Positions 28,369 to 35,988 of a stretch of 64,000 nucleotides of DNA are shown one piece after another. The position numbers and the translations under genes are program-made. Each line of letters begins with the position of its first letter. Position 1 is the stretch's first letter. The DNA is from Pseudomonas sp. SLFW (lineage in GTDB: Bacteria; Pseudomonadota; Gammaproteobacteria; Pseudomonadales; Pseudomonadaceae), in NCBI RefSeq assembly GCF_009905615.1, contig NZ_JAAAKW010000002.1, forward strand, positions 467,854 to 531,853, in the 5' to 3' direction. The notes under the pieces were generated by a model. That model searched no databases. It was not told where the DNA came from and saw nothing but the letters and a program-made list of their open reading frames with translations.

Positions 28369-28504
28369 TGTAGGAGCGTGGCTTGTCCCGCGACCGGCTG
28401 CGAAGCAGTCGTAAACCCTCCAAATGCAACACGCCTGAGGCACCGCATTTAGTCGATTTACTGCCGCTTCGCGGCAGGTCGCGGGACAAGCCGCGCTCCT
28501 ACAG
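28369..28504. repeat. REP doublet, TTGTCCCGCGACC type, inside tau operon
   Basis: Inverted arms GGAGCGTGGCTTGTCCCGCG (28373-28392) and CGCGGGACAAGCCGCGCTCC (28480-28499) enclose two smaller hairpins (CTGCGAAGCAG and CTGCCGCTTCGCGGCAG). It separates tauA from tauB. A second copy lies at 49296-49432. Confidence 0.88.
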
Positions 28505-28518
28505 TCAGTTGCGTGGCG

Positions 28519-29496
28519 TTATTGGGTAACAAACTTCGCGCTGACATACGGCGTGTAATCCGCCAGCACCGCATCGACTTTGCCTTGCTCTTTCAGGAAG
28601 GCAGCGGTCTTGCCGATGGCTTCGGTGGTCGGTGCGCCCAGCTCTTTCGCCTGATCCGCCGCCAGCGGGTAGACGTTGCCTTCCAGCAGGCCCGGGATGT
28701 CAGTGGCTTTGGCGCCGGACAGCTTCACCAGCTTGTCGACGTTGCTGGCGTTGGCGACCCAGGCCGCCGGGTCTTTGCGGTAATCGGCGTAGGCGTCGAG
28801 AGTGGTCTTGGCGAAGGCTTTGACGATTTCAGGATGCTTGTCGGCGAAGTCCTTGCGCACGATCCAAGCGTCGAAGGTCGGTGCGCCAATTTTGGCCAGT
28901 TCGCCGGAGGTGATCAGCACTTTGCCGGTTTCCTTGGCGACGCCCAGCGCCGGGTCCCATACGTACGTGGCGTCGATGTCACCGCGTTTCCAGGCGGCGG
29001 CGATGGCCGGTGGCGCAAGGTTCAGGATGGTCACTTTCGTTGGGTCGATGTTCCAGTGCTTCAGCGCTGCCAACAGGCTGTAGTGCCCGGTGGACACGAA
29101 TGGGACGGCGATCTTCTTCCCGACCAGATCCTGCGGGCTGTTGATGCCTGCGCCATTGCGCGCCACCAGCGCTTCGGCGGCGCCGATCTGGGTGGCAATC
29201 AGGAAGGTTTCCACCGGAACTTTGCGCGTCGCCGCTGCCGTCAGCGGGCTGGAGCCGAGGTAGCCAATCTGCACGTCACCCGAAGCAATGGCCGTGATCA
29301 CGTCGGCGCCGTTATCGAATTTGCGCCAGGAAATGTTTGAGCCCGTGGCTTTCTCATACGCGCCATCGGCCTGGGCAACCTTGGCCGGGTCCACGGTGGT
29401 CTGGTAAGCAACGGTGAAATCCGCAGCCTGGGCGAGCAGGGCAGAACCGGCCAGCGACAGGGCCGCCAACAAGCGAAGGGGTTTGAGCAGTTTCAT
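28519..29496 (-). CDS. tauA: Taurine-binding periplasmic protein TauA
   Basis: The 325-residue product has a signal peptide (MKLLKPLRLLAALSLAGSALLAQA) and the sulfonate-binding pattern FTVAYQTTVDP, GYLGSSPLTAAA, VPFVSTGHYSLLAAL and TYVWDPALG. It captures taurine for TauBC. The start at 29496 follows GGAGCC; an ATG six codons upstream is less likely. The REP hairpin just after its stop may protect the tauA message and raise the binding protein relative to tauBCD. Confidence 0.95.
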   Translation of the reverse strand: MKLLKPLRLLAALSLAGSALLAQAADFTVAYQTTVDPAKVAQADGAYEKATGSNISWRKFDNGADVITAIASGDVQIGYLGSSPLTAAATRKVPVETFLIATQIGAAEALVARNGAGINSPQDLVGKKIAVPFVSTGHYSLLAALKHWNIDPTKVTILNLAPPAIAAAWKRGDIDATYVWDPALGVAKETGKVLITSGELAKIGAPTFDAWIVRKDFADKHPEIVKAFAKTTLDAYADYRKDPAAWVANASNVDKLVKLSGAKATDIPGLLEGNVYPLAADQAKELGAPTTEAIGKTAAFLKEQGKVDAVLADYTPYVSAKFVTQ

Positions 29497-30301
29497 GGTG
29501 AGGCTCCGGATCAAGTCAGACCGAGGGACTGAATGAGGCGAAGCGTAAATGATCTAAGAAACGCCAAGTAAATAACCTTTTGGCATGAGCTTAGAGAGGA
29601 AAGTAGAGCTTGGACCGACCCCTGACAGCGAAATTCGGAAAAGATGCGGATACACTTTGACCGTTCATCGAAATGTCACATTCTGTAAATACGATCTGCC
29701 CGCTCGTCTGAAGGAAGCTGCTGAGCGCTTGCCTGCATCCGGCTGAAACCTGAGGGAAGGGCTATCAGTGATCTTGTAGCGCGCCAGGTGGCAGGTGTGC
29801 CTGTTAACTGACGAGTCAGCGACGCAATATTATAAAAAATAGACAGACAGCACGGTGACAACTGTAACAATTGCGTCTACGTGGTTATCAAGGTCTTTAT
29901 TTTCAACGGGTTATCTACCTTATTCTCATCCTGTTTCGCACGGCGACCATGACTGGGCAGTCGAGTTCCGGTCGTACGATGTGCAGAAACCAATCGATCT
30001 GACGAACGGGATGTAAATATTTTTTGGGAATTAGGTAAAGACGCCGATACACTCCGCAACGGACGGCTGAAACGACTTGTGACATATAACTGCGCGGCAT
30101 AAAAGCAGGTCTACAAAGTCTTTTTAGGTTTAAAGGATTTCCCTTACCTTGCAGCCAGCTGTTAACGCGGTCTAGTCAATTAGTCTTGGGGCCATTGACT
30201 CGCCGAGTCAGGTCCAGCGCTAATCGCGCATCCGCGGTCTTGAGCCTTCGGTCTCGATACCAAGGAACTACAAAAATTAGATTCAAGAGGAGCGATACAC
30301 A
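29497..30301. other. Long AT-rich intergenic region, tauA / porin
   Basis: About 800 bases without a supported gene. It must hold the divergent tau promoter (right of 29496) and the porin promoter. Seen in it are a 25-base imperfect direct repeat (29632-29656 and 30030-30054, 21 of 25 identical), a CTGAC-GA-GTCAG palindrome (29808-29819) and a perfect TGACTCG-C-CGAGTCA palindrome (30196-30210). TTGGGA-N18-TACACT lies within the second repeat copy and could be a promoter. Confidence 0.5.
30196..30210. promoter_or_regulatory. 15-base perfect palindrome upstream of porin
   Basis: TGACTCG, one base, CGAGTCA lies about 90 bases before the porin start. Its position and symmetry fit a dimeric regulator's operator. 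A related half (CGAGTCAG) occurs at 29812-29819. Confidence 0.4.
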
Positions 30302-31672
30302 ATGAAGAAGTCCACCCTGGCCTTGGCCGTATCCGTAGGTGTGATGGCCACTCAGGCTGGTGCAGCTGGTTTTTTTGAAGACAGCAAAGCCACAGTCAGT
30401 TCCCGCACCATGTATTTCGAAAACGACAACCGCGAGCAGTTCGGCGCCGCCAAGGCATCCGACCAGCGTGAAACTGCGGAAGGTCTGATCTTCAGCTTCA
30501 TCTCTGGCTACACCCCAGGCACTGTTGGTTTCGGTCTGGATGTACAGAGCCTGGTCGGTATTCACTTGGGTGGTGGTATCACTCACCACGGCACTGGCAC
30601 CTCGAACACCTTCTTCCCGACTGACACCGATGGTTCGTCGGTTGATGACTGGTCGCGTACTGGCGCCAACTTCAAGGCCAAGATCTCCAAAACCGAGTTG
30701 AAAGTAGGTACTGCTCTGCAGCCTAACTTGCCAATTCTGGTGGCGAACGACGGTCGTCTGCTGCCGCAGACCTTCCAGGGTGGCATCATCCAGTCGAAGG
30801 ACATCGACAACTTCACGCTGACCGCCGGTAAGATCACCCAAGGCGCAAGCCGTGCATCCAGCAACTACGCCGGTCTGGCGACTGCAGGCGGCACCAAGGG
30901 CTCCAACAGCTTCACCTTCGCCGGTGTCGACTACAAAGTCACCAAAGACCTGACCTTGCAGGCTTACCACTCCGAGCTGGAAGACTACTACAAGCAGAAC
31001 TTCTTCGGTCTGGTGCACATTCTGCCAATCGCTGACGACCAGTCCTTCAAGACTGACCTGCGTTACTTCGACAGCAGCTCCGACGGCAAGAACGGCGAAA
31101 CCGGTTATGTCTTCAACAACAACGGCGGCTATGCCAAGCACGCTGGCGAAGTTGACAACAAAACCTGGTCTGCCATGTTCACGTACACCCTCGGTGGCCA
31201 CTCTCTGATGCTCGGTCACCAAGACGTGGGCGACGACGGCGGCTTCGTATGGATGAGCAACGGTAACGTGGCTGACGGCCGTGGCCGTCCAGACGGTGAA
31301 GGCGGTTCCAGCTTCTACCTGTTCACTGACTCGATGATCAACCAGTTCGCACGTGCCGGTGAGACCACTAACTTCGGTCAATACTCCTACGACTTCGCAC
31401 GTCTGGGCGTTCCAGGTCTGAAAGCGGCATTCGCTTACCTGAAAGGTACCAACATCAAGTCGCAGCGCGGCAACTTGGGCGACAGCTCCGAGTGGGAACG
31501 CGACATGCGTATCGACTACGTGTTCCAGGAAGGTCCACTCAAAGGCTTCGGCGCTACCCTGCGTCGTGCTAACTACCGTGGCGACTTCTCGGGCACCAAC
31601 GCGCAGAACAGCCACATTGCTGACCAAGACCAGACTCGTCTGATCTTCAACTACACCTACGCTTTCAAATAA
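30302..31672 (+). CDS. OprD-family outer-membrane porin
   Basis: The 456-residue product has a signal peptide (MKKSTLALAVSVGVMATQAGA) and the OprD opening GFFEDSKATVSSRTMYFENDNRE. Repeated aromatic/glycine beta strands run to the C-terminal strand ending NYTYAFK. OprD-type channels admit specific small anions or amino acids. Its place between tau and lsfA-ssu suggests a sulfonate or sulfate-ester channel, but that is inference, and OprE/OprQ-type general uptake is the alternative. AGAGGAG precedes the ATG, and a terminator follows, so it is a single-gene unit. Confidence 0.9.
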   Translation: MKKSTLALAVSVGVMATQAGAAGFFEDSKATVSSRTMYFENDNREQFGAAKASDQRETAEGLIFSFISGYTPGTVGFGLDVQSLVGIHLGGGITHHGTGTSNTFFPTDTDGSSVDDWSRTGANFKAKISKTELKVGTALQPNLPILVANDGRLLPQTFQGGIIQSKDIDNFTLTAGKITQGASRASSNYAGLATAGGTKGSNSFTFAGVDYKVTKDLTLQAYHSELEDYYKQNFFGLVHILPIADDQSFKTDLRYFDSSSDGKNGETGYVFNNNGGYAKHAGEVDNKTWSAMFTYTLGGHSLMLGHQDVGDDGGFVWMSNGNVADGRGRPDGEGGSSFYLFTDSMINQFARAGETTNFGQYSYDFARLGVPGLKAAFAYLKGTNIKSQRGNLGDSSEWERDMRIDYVFQEGPLKGFGATLRRANYRGDFSGTNAQNSHIADQDQTRLIFNYTYAFK

Positions 31673-31684
31673 GCCGGGTCAGTT

Positions 31685-31715
31685 AAAAAGAGCCCCGCTT
31701 CGGCGGGGCTTTTTT
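31685..31715 (+). terminator. Rho-independent terminator after porin
   Basis: The stem AGCCCCGC/GCGGGGCT with a short loop is followed by TTTTTT, directly after the porin stop. Confidence 0.93.
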
Positions 31716-31847
31716 ATGCCTGTAATAAAGGGTTTTTGCTTATTTATATAGCCAAACAATCGTACGACATGACCACTCGGTCTTTCAGTTTCCGTGAATT
31801 CACAGGCAGAGTATCTCCAGAACACACACAACAAAGGAGCTGACTGC

Positions 31848-32486
31848 ATGAGCCTCAAACTTGGCGACATCGCCCCCGACTTCGAACAGGATTCCAGTGA
31901 AGGCCGCATCAAGTTTCACGAGTGGCTGGGTGACAAGTGGGGTGTGTTGTTCTCCCACCCTGCCGACTTCACGCCCGTATGCACCACTGAGCTGGGCTTC
32001 ACCGCGAAACTCAAAGACGAGTTCGAGAAGCGCAATGTGAAGGCGATTGCGCTCTCCGTTGACTCGGCCGAATCCCACGTGAAATGGATCGACGACATCA
32101 ACACGACCCAGAACACGATCGTGAACTTCCCCATCCTGGCCGACGCCGACCGCAAGGTGTCTGACCTGTACGACCTGATTCACCCCAACGCCAGTGAAAC
32201 GCTGACCGTGCGCTCCCTGTTCGTGATCGACCCGAACAAGAAAGTGCGCCTGACCATCACGTATCCGGCCAGCACCGGGCGCAATTTCAATGAAATCCTG
32301 CGGGTGATCGATTCGCTGCAATTGACCGACAGCCACAAAGTCGCGACGCCTGCGAACTGGGTGGATGGCGACGACGTCGTCATCGTGCCGTCGATCAAGG
32401 ATGAAGAAGAGATCAAGCAACGCTTTCCAAAAGGCTATAAGGCCGTCACGCCATACCTGCGCCTGACCCCACAGCCCAACCGCTGA
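31848..32486 (+). CDS. lsfA: 1-Cys peroxiredoxin LsfA
   Basis: The 212-residue peroxiredoxin of the Prx6 class has its peroxidatic Cys45 in DFTPVCTTELG and no second cysteine, so it is a one-Cys enzyme. The C-terminal domain (NWVDGDDVVIVPS, about residue 170) is typical. LsfA is induced by sulfate starvation in P. putida, where it lies next to ssu. The start at 31848 has AAAGGAG; an upstream in-frame ATG lacks one. Its place here between an anion-type porin and ssu fits a sulfur-limitation response that also guards against oxidants. Confidence 0.95.
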   Translation: MSLKLGDIAPDFEQDSSEGRIKFHEWLGDKWGVLFSHPADFTPVCTTELGFTAKLKDEFEKRNVKAIALSVDSAESHVKWIDDINTTQNTIVNFPILADADRKVSDLYDLIHPNASETLTVRSLFVIDPNKKVRLTITYPASTGRNFNEILRVIDSLQLTDSHKVATPANWVDGDDVVIVPSIKDEEEIKQRFPKGYKAVTPYLRLTPQPNR

Positions 32487-32510
32487 AATTCTGTTTCAAC
32501 CACGACATTC

Positions 32511-32537
32511 GGGCCGATTTATCGGCCCTTTTTTTTA
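32511..32537 (+). terminator. Rho-independent terminator after lsfA
   Basis: The 8-bp stem GGGCCGAT/ATCGGCCC with a 2-base apex (TT) is followed by nine T residues. Confidence 0.92.
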
Positions 32538-32574
32538 AGGCCTCGAATCCATTCCTCTGGATGAAATGATGGAC

Positions 32575-32666
32575 CTGGGGGAGCGAATTCATTCGCGAAT
32601 GGCCAGTCCCGTCGATACACATTTTTCGCCAGGGACATTGCATCGCGAGTGAATTCGCTCCTACAG
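32575..32666. repeat. REP doublet, GAATTC type
   Basis: Arms GGGGAGCGAATTCATTCGCG (32579-32598) and GAATTCGCTCCTACAG (32651-32666) flank about 50 bases between the lsfA terminator and the ssu leader. Confidence 0.85.
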
Positions 32667-32701
32667 ACAGTACGCGTCGTCCGGAAGATTCTTTATATTC
32701 A

Positions 32702-32719
32702 ATTTGGTGCTAACCAAAT
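32702..32719. promoter_or_regulatory. Perfect 7-4-7 palindrome upstream of ssuA
   Basis: ATTTGGT, four bases, ACCAAAT lies about 150 bases before the ssuA start in an AT-rich stretch. It has operator-like symmetry. A LysR-type sulfur regulator site (such as CysB) is one possibility, but nothing in the sequence names the protein. Confidence 0.45.
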
Positions 32720-32867
32720 GAAGAAATATGATTTTAGAGAATAAACAACCCCTGTTATGGTTTCACCGTCCTGGCGAAATCGCTGGCAATGAATCCCATC
32801 CACACCTTACTTGCCCGCCATCGGACAAGCAGGTGCCACCTAAAAGCTACAAGCAAAGGAGCGTGCC

Positions 32868-33833
32868 ATGCGCACTGTCATTTTGCGTCGAGGCCTGGTC
32901 GCTCTGTTTGCTGCGGCGGTGTCCTTCGGCGTTTTAACTCAAGCTCAAGCCGATACCTTGCGCATCGGCTATCAGAAGTACGGCACGCTGGTCCTGCTCA
33001 AAGCCAAAGGCTCGCTGGAAAAGAAACTGGCTGAGCAGGGCGTCCAAGTGCAATGGACTGAATTCCCGGGTGGCCCTCAGTTGCTGGAAGGTCTCAACGT
33101 CGGCTCCATCGACTTCGGCGTGACCGGCGAAACCCCGCCGGTGTTCGCACAGGCCGCAGGCGCCGATCTGCTGTACGTGGCCTCCGAGCCGCCTGCGCCG
33201 ACCAGCGAAGCGCTGCTGGTGCCCAAGGATTCCCCGATCAAATCGGTGGCAGACCTCAAGGGCAAAAAAGTCGCGTTGAACAAAGGCTCTAACGTGCATT
33301 ACCTGCTGGTGCGCGCGCTGGAGGAGGCGGGTCTGAAATACAGCGATATCCAGACCGTCTACCTGCCACCGGCTGACGCCCGTGCCGCTTTCGAGCGTGG
33401 CGCGGTCGATGCCTGGGTCATCTGGGACCCGTACCAGGCCGCCGCCGAACAACAGCTTCAGGCACGCACCCTGCGCAATGGCACTGGCATCGTCGACAAC
33501 AACCAGTTCTATCTGGCGACCAAGCCTTACGCACAGCAGCATCCGAAAGTGATTCAAACGCTGGTCGAAGAAGTCCGTGCGGTGGGCGAGTGGTCCAAGG
33601 CCAACCCCGATGACGTGACCAAACAAGTCGCGCCGCTGCTCGGCCTGCCAGAAGACATCACCAAAATCTCGGTGAAACGCCAAGGTTACGGGGCGCTGTT
33701 CATCACCCCTGAAACCGTCGCAGCCCAGCAGAAAATCGCCGACACCTTCTATCAACTGAAGTTGATCCCTAAACCGCTCAGCATCGCCGATGTGATCTGG
33801 ACGCCACCTGCTGCTGTCGCGAAAGCGCAGTAA
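32868..33833 (+). CDS. ssuA: Aliphatic sulfonate-binding protein SsuA
   Basis: The 321-residue product has a signal peptide ending TQAQA (about residue 28) and the SsuA pattern LRIGYQKYGTLVLLKAKG, WTEFPGGPQLLEGLNVGSIDFG, GETPPVFAQAAGADL and AWVIWDPYQAA. It captures alkanesulfonates in the periplasm. AAAGGAG lies before the ATG. It leads ssuA-ssuC-ssuB-ssuF; the gap to ssuC is only 27 bases, so the monooxygenase gene ssuD usual between them is missing. Confidence 0.94.
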   Translation: MRTVILRRGLVALFAAAVSFGVLTQAQADTLRIGYQKYGTLVLLKAKGSLEKKLAEQGVQVQWTEFPGGPQLLEGLNVGSIDFGVTGETPPVFAQAAGADLLYVASEPPAPTSEALLVPKDSPIKSVADLKGKKVALNKGSNVHYLLVRALEEAGLKYSDIQTVYLPPADARAAFERGAVDAWVIWDPYQAAAEQQLQARTLRNGTGIVDNNQFYLATKPYAQQHPKVIQTLVEEVRAVGEWSKANPDDVTKQVAPLLGLPEDITKISVKRQGYGALFITPETVAAQQKIADTFYQLKLIPKPLSIADVIWTPPAAVAKAQ

Positions 33834-33860
33834 GCCTCGGCATTAAGAGGAGACAACTCC

Positions 33861-34649
33861 ATGAGCGTGGAAAGAATCACTCACAGACTGGCGCCCTGGT
33901 TGCTACCGGTCTTGTTGCTGGCGATCTGGCAACTGGCGGTCAGCGCCGGTTGGCTCTCCACCCGAATCCTGCCTGCGCCAAGCGCGGTCATCGAAGCGGG
34001 TGTGACGCTGGTGCGCAGTGGCGAAATCTGGACCCACCTGGCGATCAGTGGCTGGCGTGCGGGCATCGGCTTCGCCATCGGCGGCAGCATCGGCCTGACG
34101 CTGGGCTTCATCACCGGCCTGTCGAAATGGGGCGAACGCCTGCTCGACAGCTCGGTGCAGATGATTCGTAACGTGCCGCACCTGGCGCTGATCCCGTTGG
34201 TGATCCTGTGGTTCGGCATCGACGAAAGCGCGAAGATTTTTCTGGTCGCACTCGGCACCTTGTTCCCGATTTACCTGAACACCTACCACGGCATTCGCAA
34301 TATCGACCCGGCGCTGGTGGAGATGTCCCGCAGCTACGGCCTGTCAGGTTTCGGCTTGTTCCGTCACGTGATCCTGCCGGGGGCGATGCCTTCGATTCTG
34401 GTGGGCGTGCGATTCGCATTGGGCTTCATGTGGCTGACGCTGATCGTGGCCGAAACCATCTCGGCCAGCTCCGGCATCGGTTACCTGGCGATGAACGCCC
34501 GCGAGTTTTTGCAGACAGATGTAGTGGTGCTGGCGATCGTGCTGTACGCGGTGCTCGGCAAATTGGCAGACCTCGCGGCGCGCGGTCTGGAGCGGGTCTG
34601 CCTGCGTTGGCACCCGGCGTATCAAGTGGCAAAAGGTGGCGCACGATGA
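33861..34649 (+). CDS. ssuC: Aliphatic sulfonate ABC permease SsuC
   Basis: The 262-residue membrane protein has about six membrane segments and the permease loop [24 protein letters not shown] (about residues 155-178). AGAGGAG precedes the ATG. Its stop overlaps the ssuB start by 4 bases (ATGA). It resembles TauC, encoded 7 kb away, and the two systems probably split the sulfonate range. Confidence 0.95.
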   Translation: MSVERITHRLAPWLLPVLLLAIWQLAVSAGWLSTRILPAPSAVIEAGVTLVRSGEIWTHLAISGWRAGIGFAIGGSIGLTLGFITGLSKWGERLLDSSVQMIRNVPHLALIPLVILWFGIDESAKIFLVALGTLFPIYLNTYHGIRNIDPALVEMSRSYGLSGFGLFRHVILPGAMPSILVGVRFALGFMWLTLIVAETISASSGIGYLAMNAREFLQTDVVVLAIVLYAVLGKLADLAARGLERVCLRWHPAYQVAKGGAR

Positions 34650-35455
34650 GCAATCTCCAACAACCGGCAAACCTGTTGCGCGGGATTCCCCTGCAAGTGC
34701 GCAAGCTGAAGAAAACCTTCGGCTCGCGTGAAGTCTTGAAAGACATCGATTTGCACATCCCGGCCGGGCAATTCGTGGCCGTGGTCGGTCGCAGCGGTTG
34801 CGGCAAAAGCACCTTGCTGCGCCTGCTTGCAGGGCTTGATCAGCCCACCAGCGGCCAATTGCTCGCCGGAAACGCCTCGCTGGCCGATGCGCGGGAAGAC
34901 ACCCGCCTGATGTTTCAGGAAGCGCGTTTGCTGCCGTGGAAGCGCATCATCGACAACGTTGGGCTTGGTCTGAGCGGCGACTGGCGTGACAAGGCATTGG
35001 AAGCCTTGGCCGCCGTGGGCCTGGCCGAGCGTGCCAATGAATGGCCAGCGGCGTTGTCCGGTGGTCAGAAGCAACGTGTGGCCTTGGCTCGCGCTTTGAT
35101 TCACCAGCCTCGCCTGTTGTTGCTGGACGAACCGCTGGGCGCGCTGGATGCCCTGACCCGGATCGAGATGCAGCAACTGATCGAAGACCTCTGGCAAAAG
35201 CATGGCTTCACCGTACTGTTGGTGACCCACGACGTCAGCGAGGCGGTTGCCATCGCCGATCGCGTGTTGCTGATCGAAGAAGGCCGCATTGGCCTTGATC
35301 TGCAAGTGGACCTCGCTCGGCCGCGCGCCCGTGGCTCGTATCGACTGGCAGCCCTGGAAACCGAAGTGCTCAACCGCGTCCTGTCGCTGCCTGGCAGCCC
35401 GCCCGAACCCGAACCGACTTCACCGCTGCCCACGCAACTGCGTTGGGCCAACTAA
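34646..35455 (+). CDS. ssuB: Aliphatic sulfonate ABC ATP-binding protein SsuB
   Basis: The 269-residue ATPase has Walker [10 protein letters not shown] (about residue 48), Q-loop [12 protein letters not shown], signature LSGGQKQR, Walker [12 protein letters not shown] and switch THDVSEA. The start at 34646 is the ATGA overlap with ssuC; a longer frame upstream is a shadow in ssuC. A proline-rich tail ([11 protein letters not shown]) ends the protein. Confidence 0.95.
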   Translation: MSNLQQPANLLRGIPLQVRKLKKTFGSREVLKDIDLHIPAGQFVAVVGRSGCGKSTLLRLLAGLDQPTSGQLLAGNASLADAREDTRLMFQEARLLPWKRIIDNVGLGLSGDWRDKALEALAAVGLAERANEWPAALSGGQKQRVALARALIHQPRLLLLDEPLGALDALTRIEMQQLIEDLWQKHGFTVLLVTHDVSEAVAIADRVLLIEEGRIGLDLQVDLARPRARGSYRLAALETEVLNRVLSLPGSPPEPEPTSPLPTQLRWAN

Positions 35456-35505
35456 TCCGGATGCAATACTGCACTCGGCACTGATCTCACAAAGGAAGAC
35501 CTATC

Positions 35506-35721
35506 ATGACTATCAAAGCCATCAACGTTCGTAACCAATTCAAAGGCACCATCAAGGAAATCGTCACCGGCGACGTCCTGTCCGAAATCGACGTACAAAC
35601 CGCTTCCGGCATCGTCACTTCCGTGATCACCACCCGCTCGGTCAAAGAGCTGGAACTGGTCGTCGGCAGCGAAGTGATCGCCTTCGTAAAATCCACCGAG
35701 GTGTCGATCGCCAAGTTGTGA
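35506..35721 (+). CDS. ssuF: TOBE-domain protein SsuF
   Basis: The 71-residue protein is a single molbindin-like TOBE domain (INVRNQFKGTIKEIVTGDVLSEIDVQ ... EVIAFVKSTEVSIAKL). Such proteins bind oxyanions such as molybdate. In P. putida ssuF is the last gene of ssuEADCBF and is needed for use of some sulfonates or sulfate esters. Here it is also last and is followed by a terminator. Confidence 0.93.
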   Translation: MTIKAINVRNQFKGTIKEIVTGDVLSEIDVQTASGIVTSVITTRSVKELELVVGSEVIAFVKSTEVSIAKL

Positions 35722-35737
35722 TCGATGCGTTGTGAAC

Positions 35738-35772
35738 AACCCCGACGGGCGCGAGCCCTTCGGGGTTTTTTG
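35738..35772 (+). terminator. Rho-independent terminator after ssuF
   Basis: The outer stem AACCCCGA/TCGGGGTT holds an inner GGGC/GCCC hairpin and is followed by TTTTTT. Confidence 0.9.
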
Positions 35773-35988
35773 CTTCTCAGCAAACCGTTTTCAAGACACG
35801 TCGGGCTTTTTGTTGAGGTGCTGGCCCCACGCCTCCTGTCATTTCTGCCAGCTAGGCAGCGCTGCGAATACCTCATAGCCTGACTGCGTCTGACGGATGT
35901 ATCGCCGTGGTGAAAGAGGCCTGATGCGCCTTTGCGAATTGATCGGACTCAAGGGGACTTGGCCTCATGGCATGGACGGAGAACGATC

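Noticed and set aside
30176..31627. A 483-codon frame on the minus strand
   Set aside because: It mirrors the OprD-type porin, whose signal peptide, ribosome site and terminator are clear.
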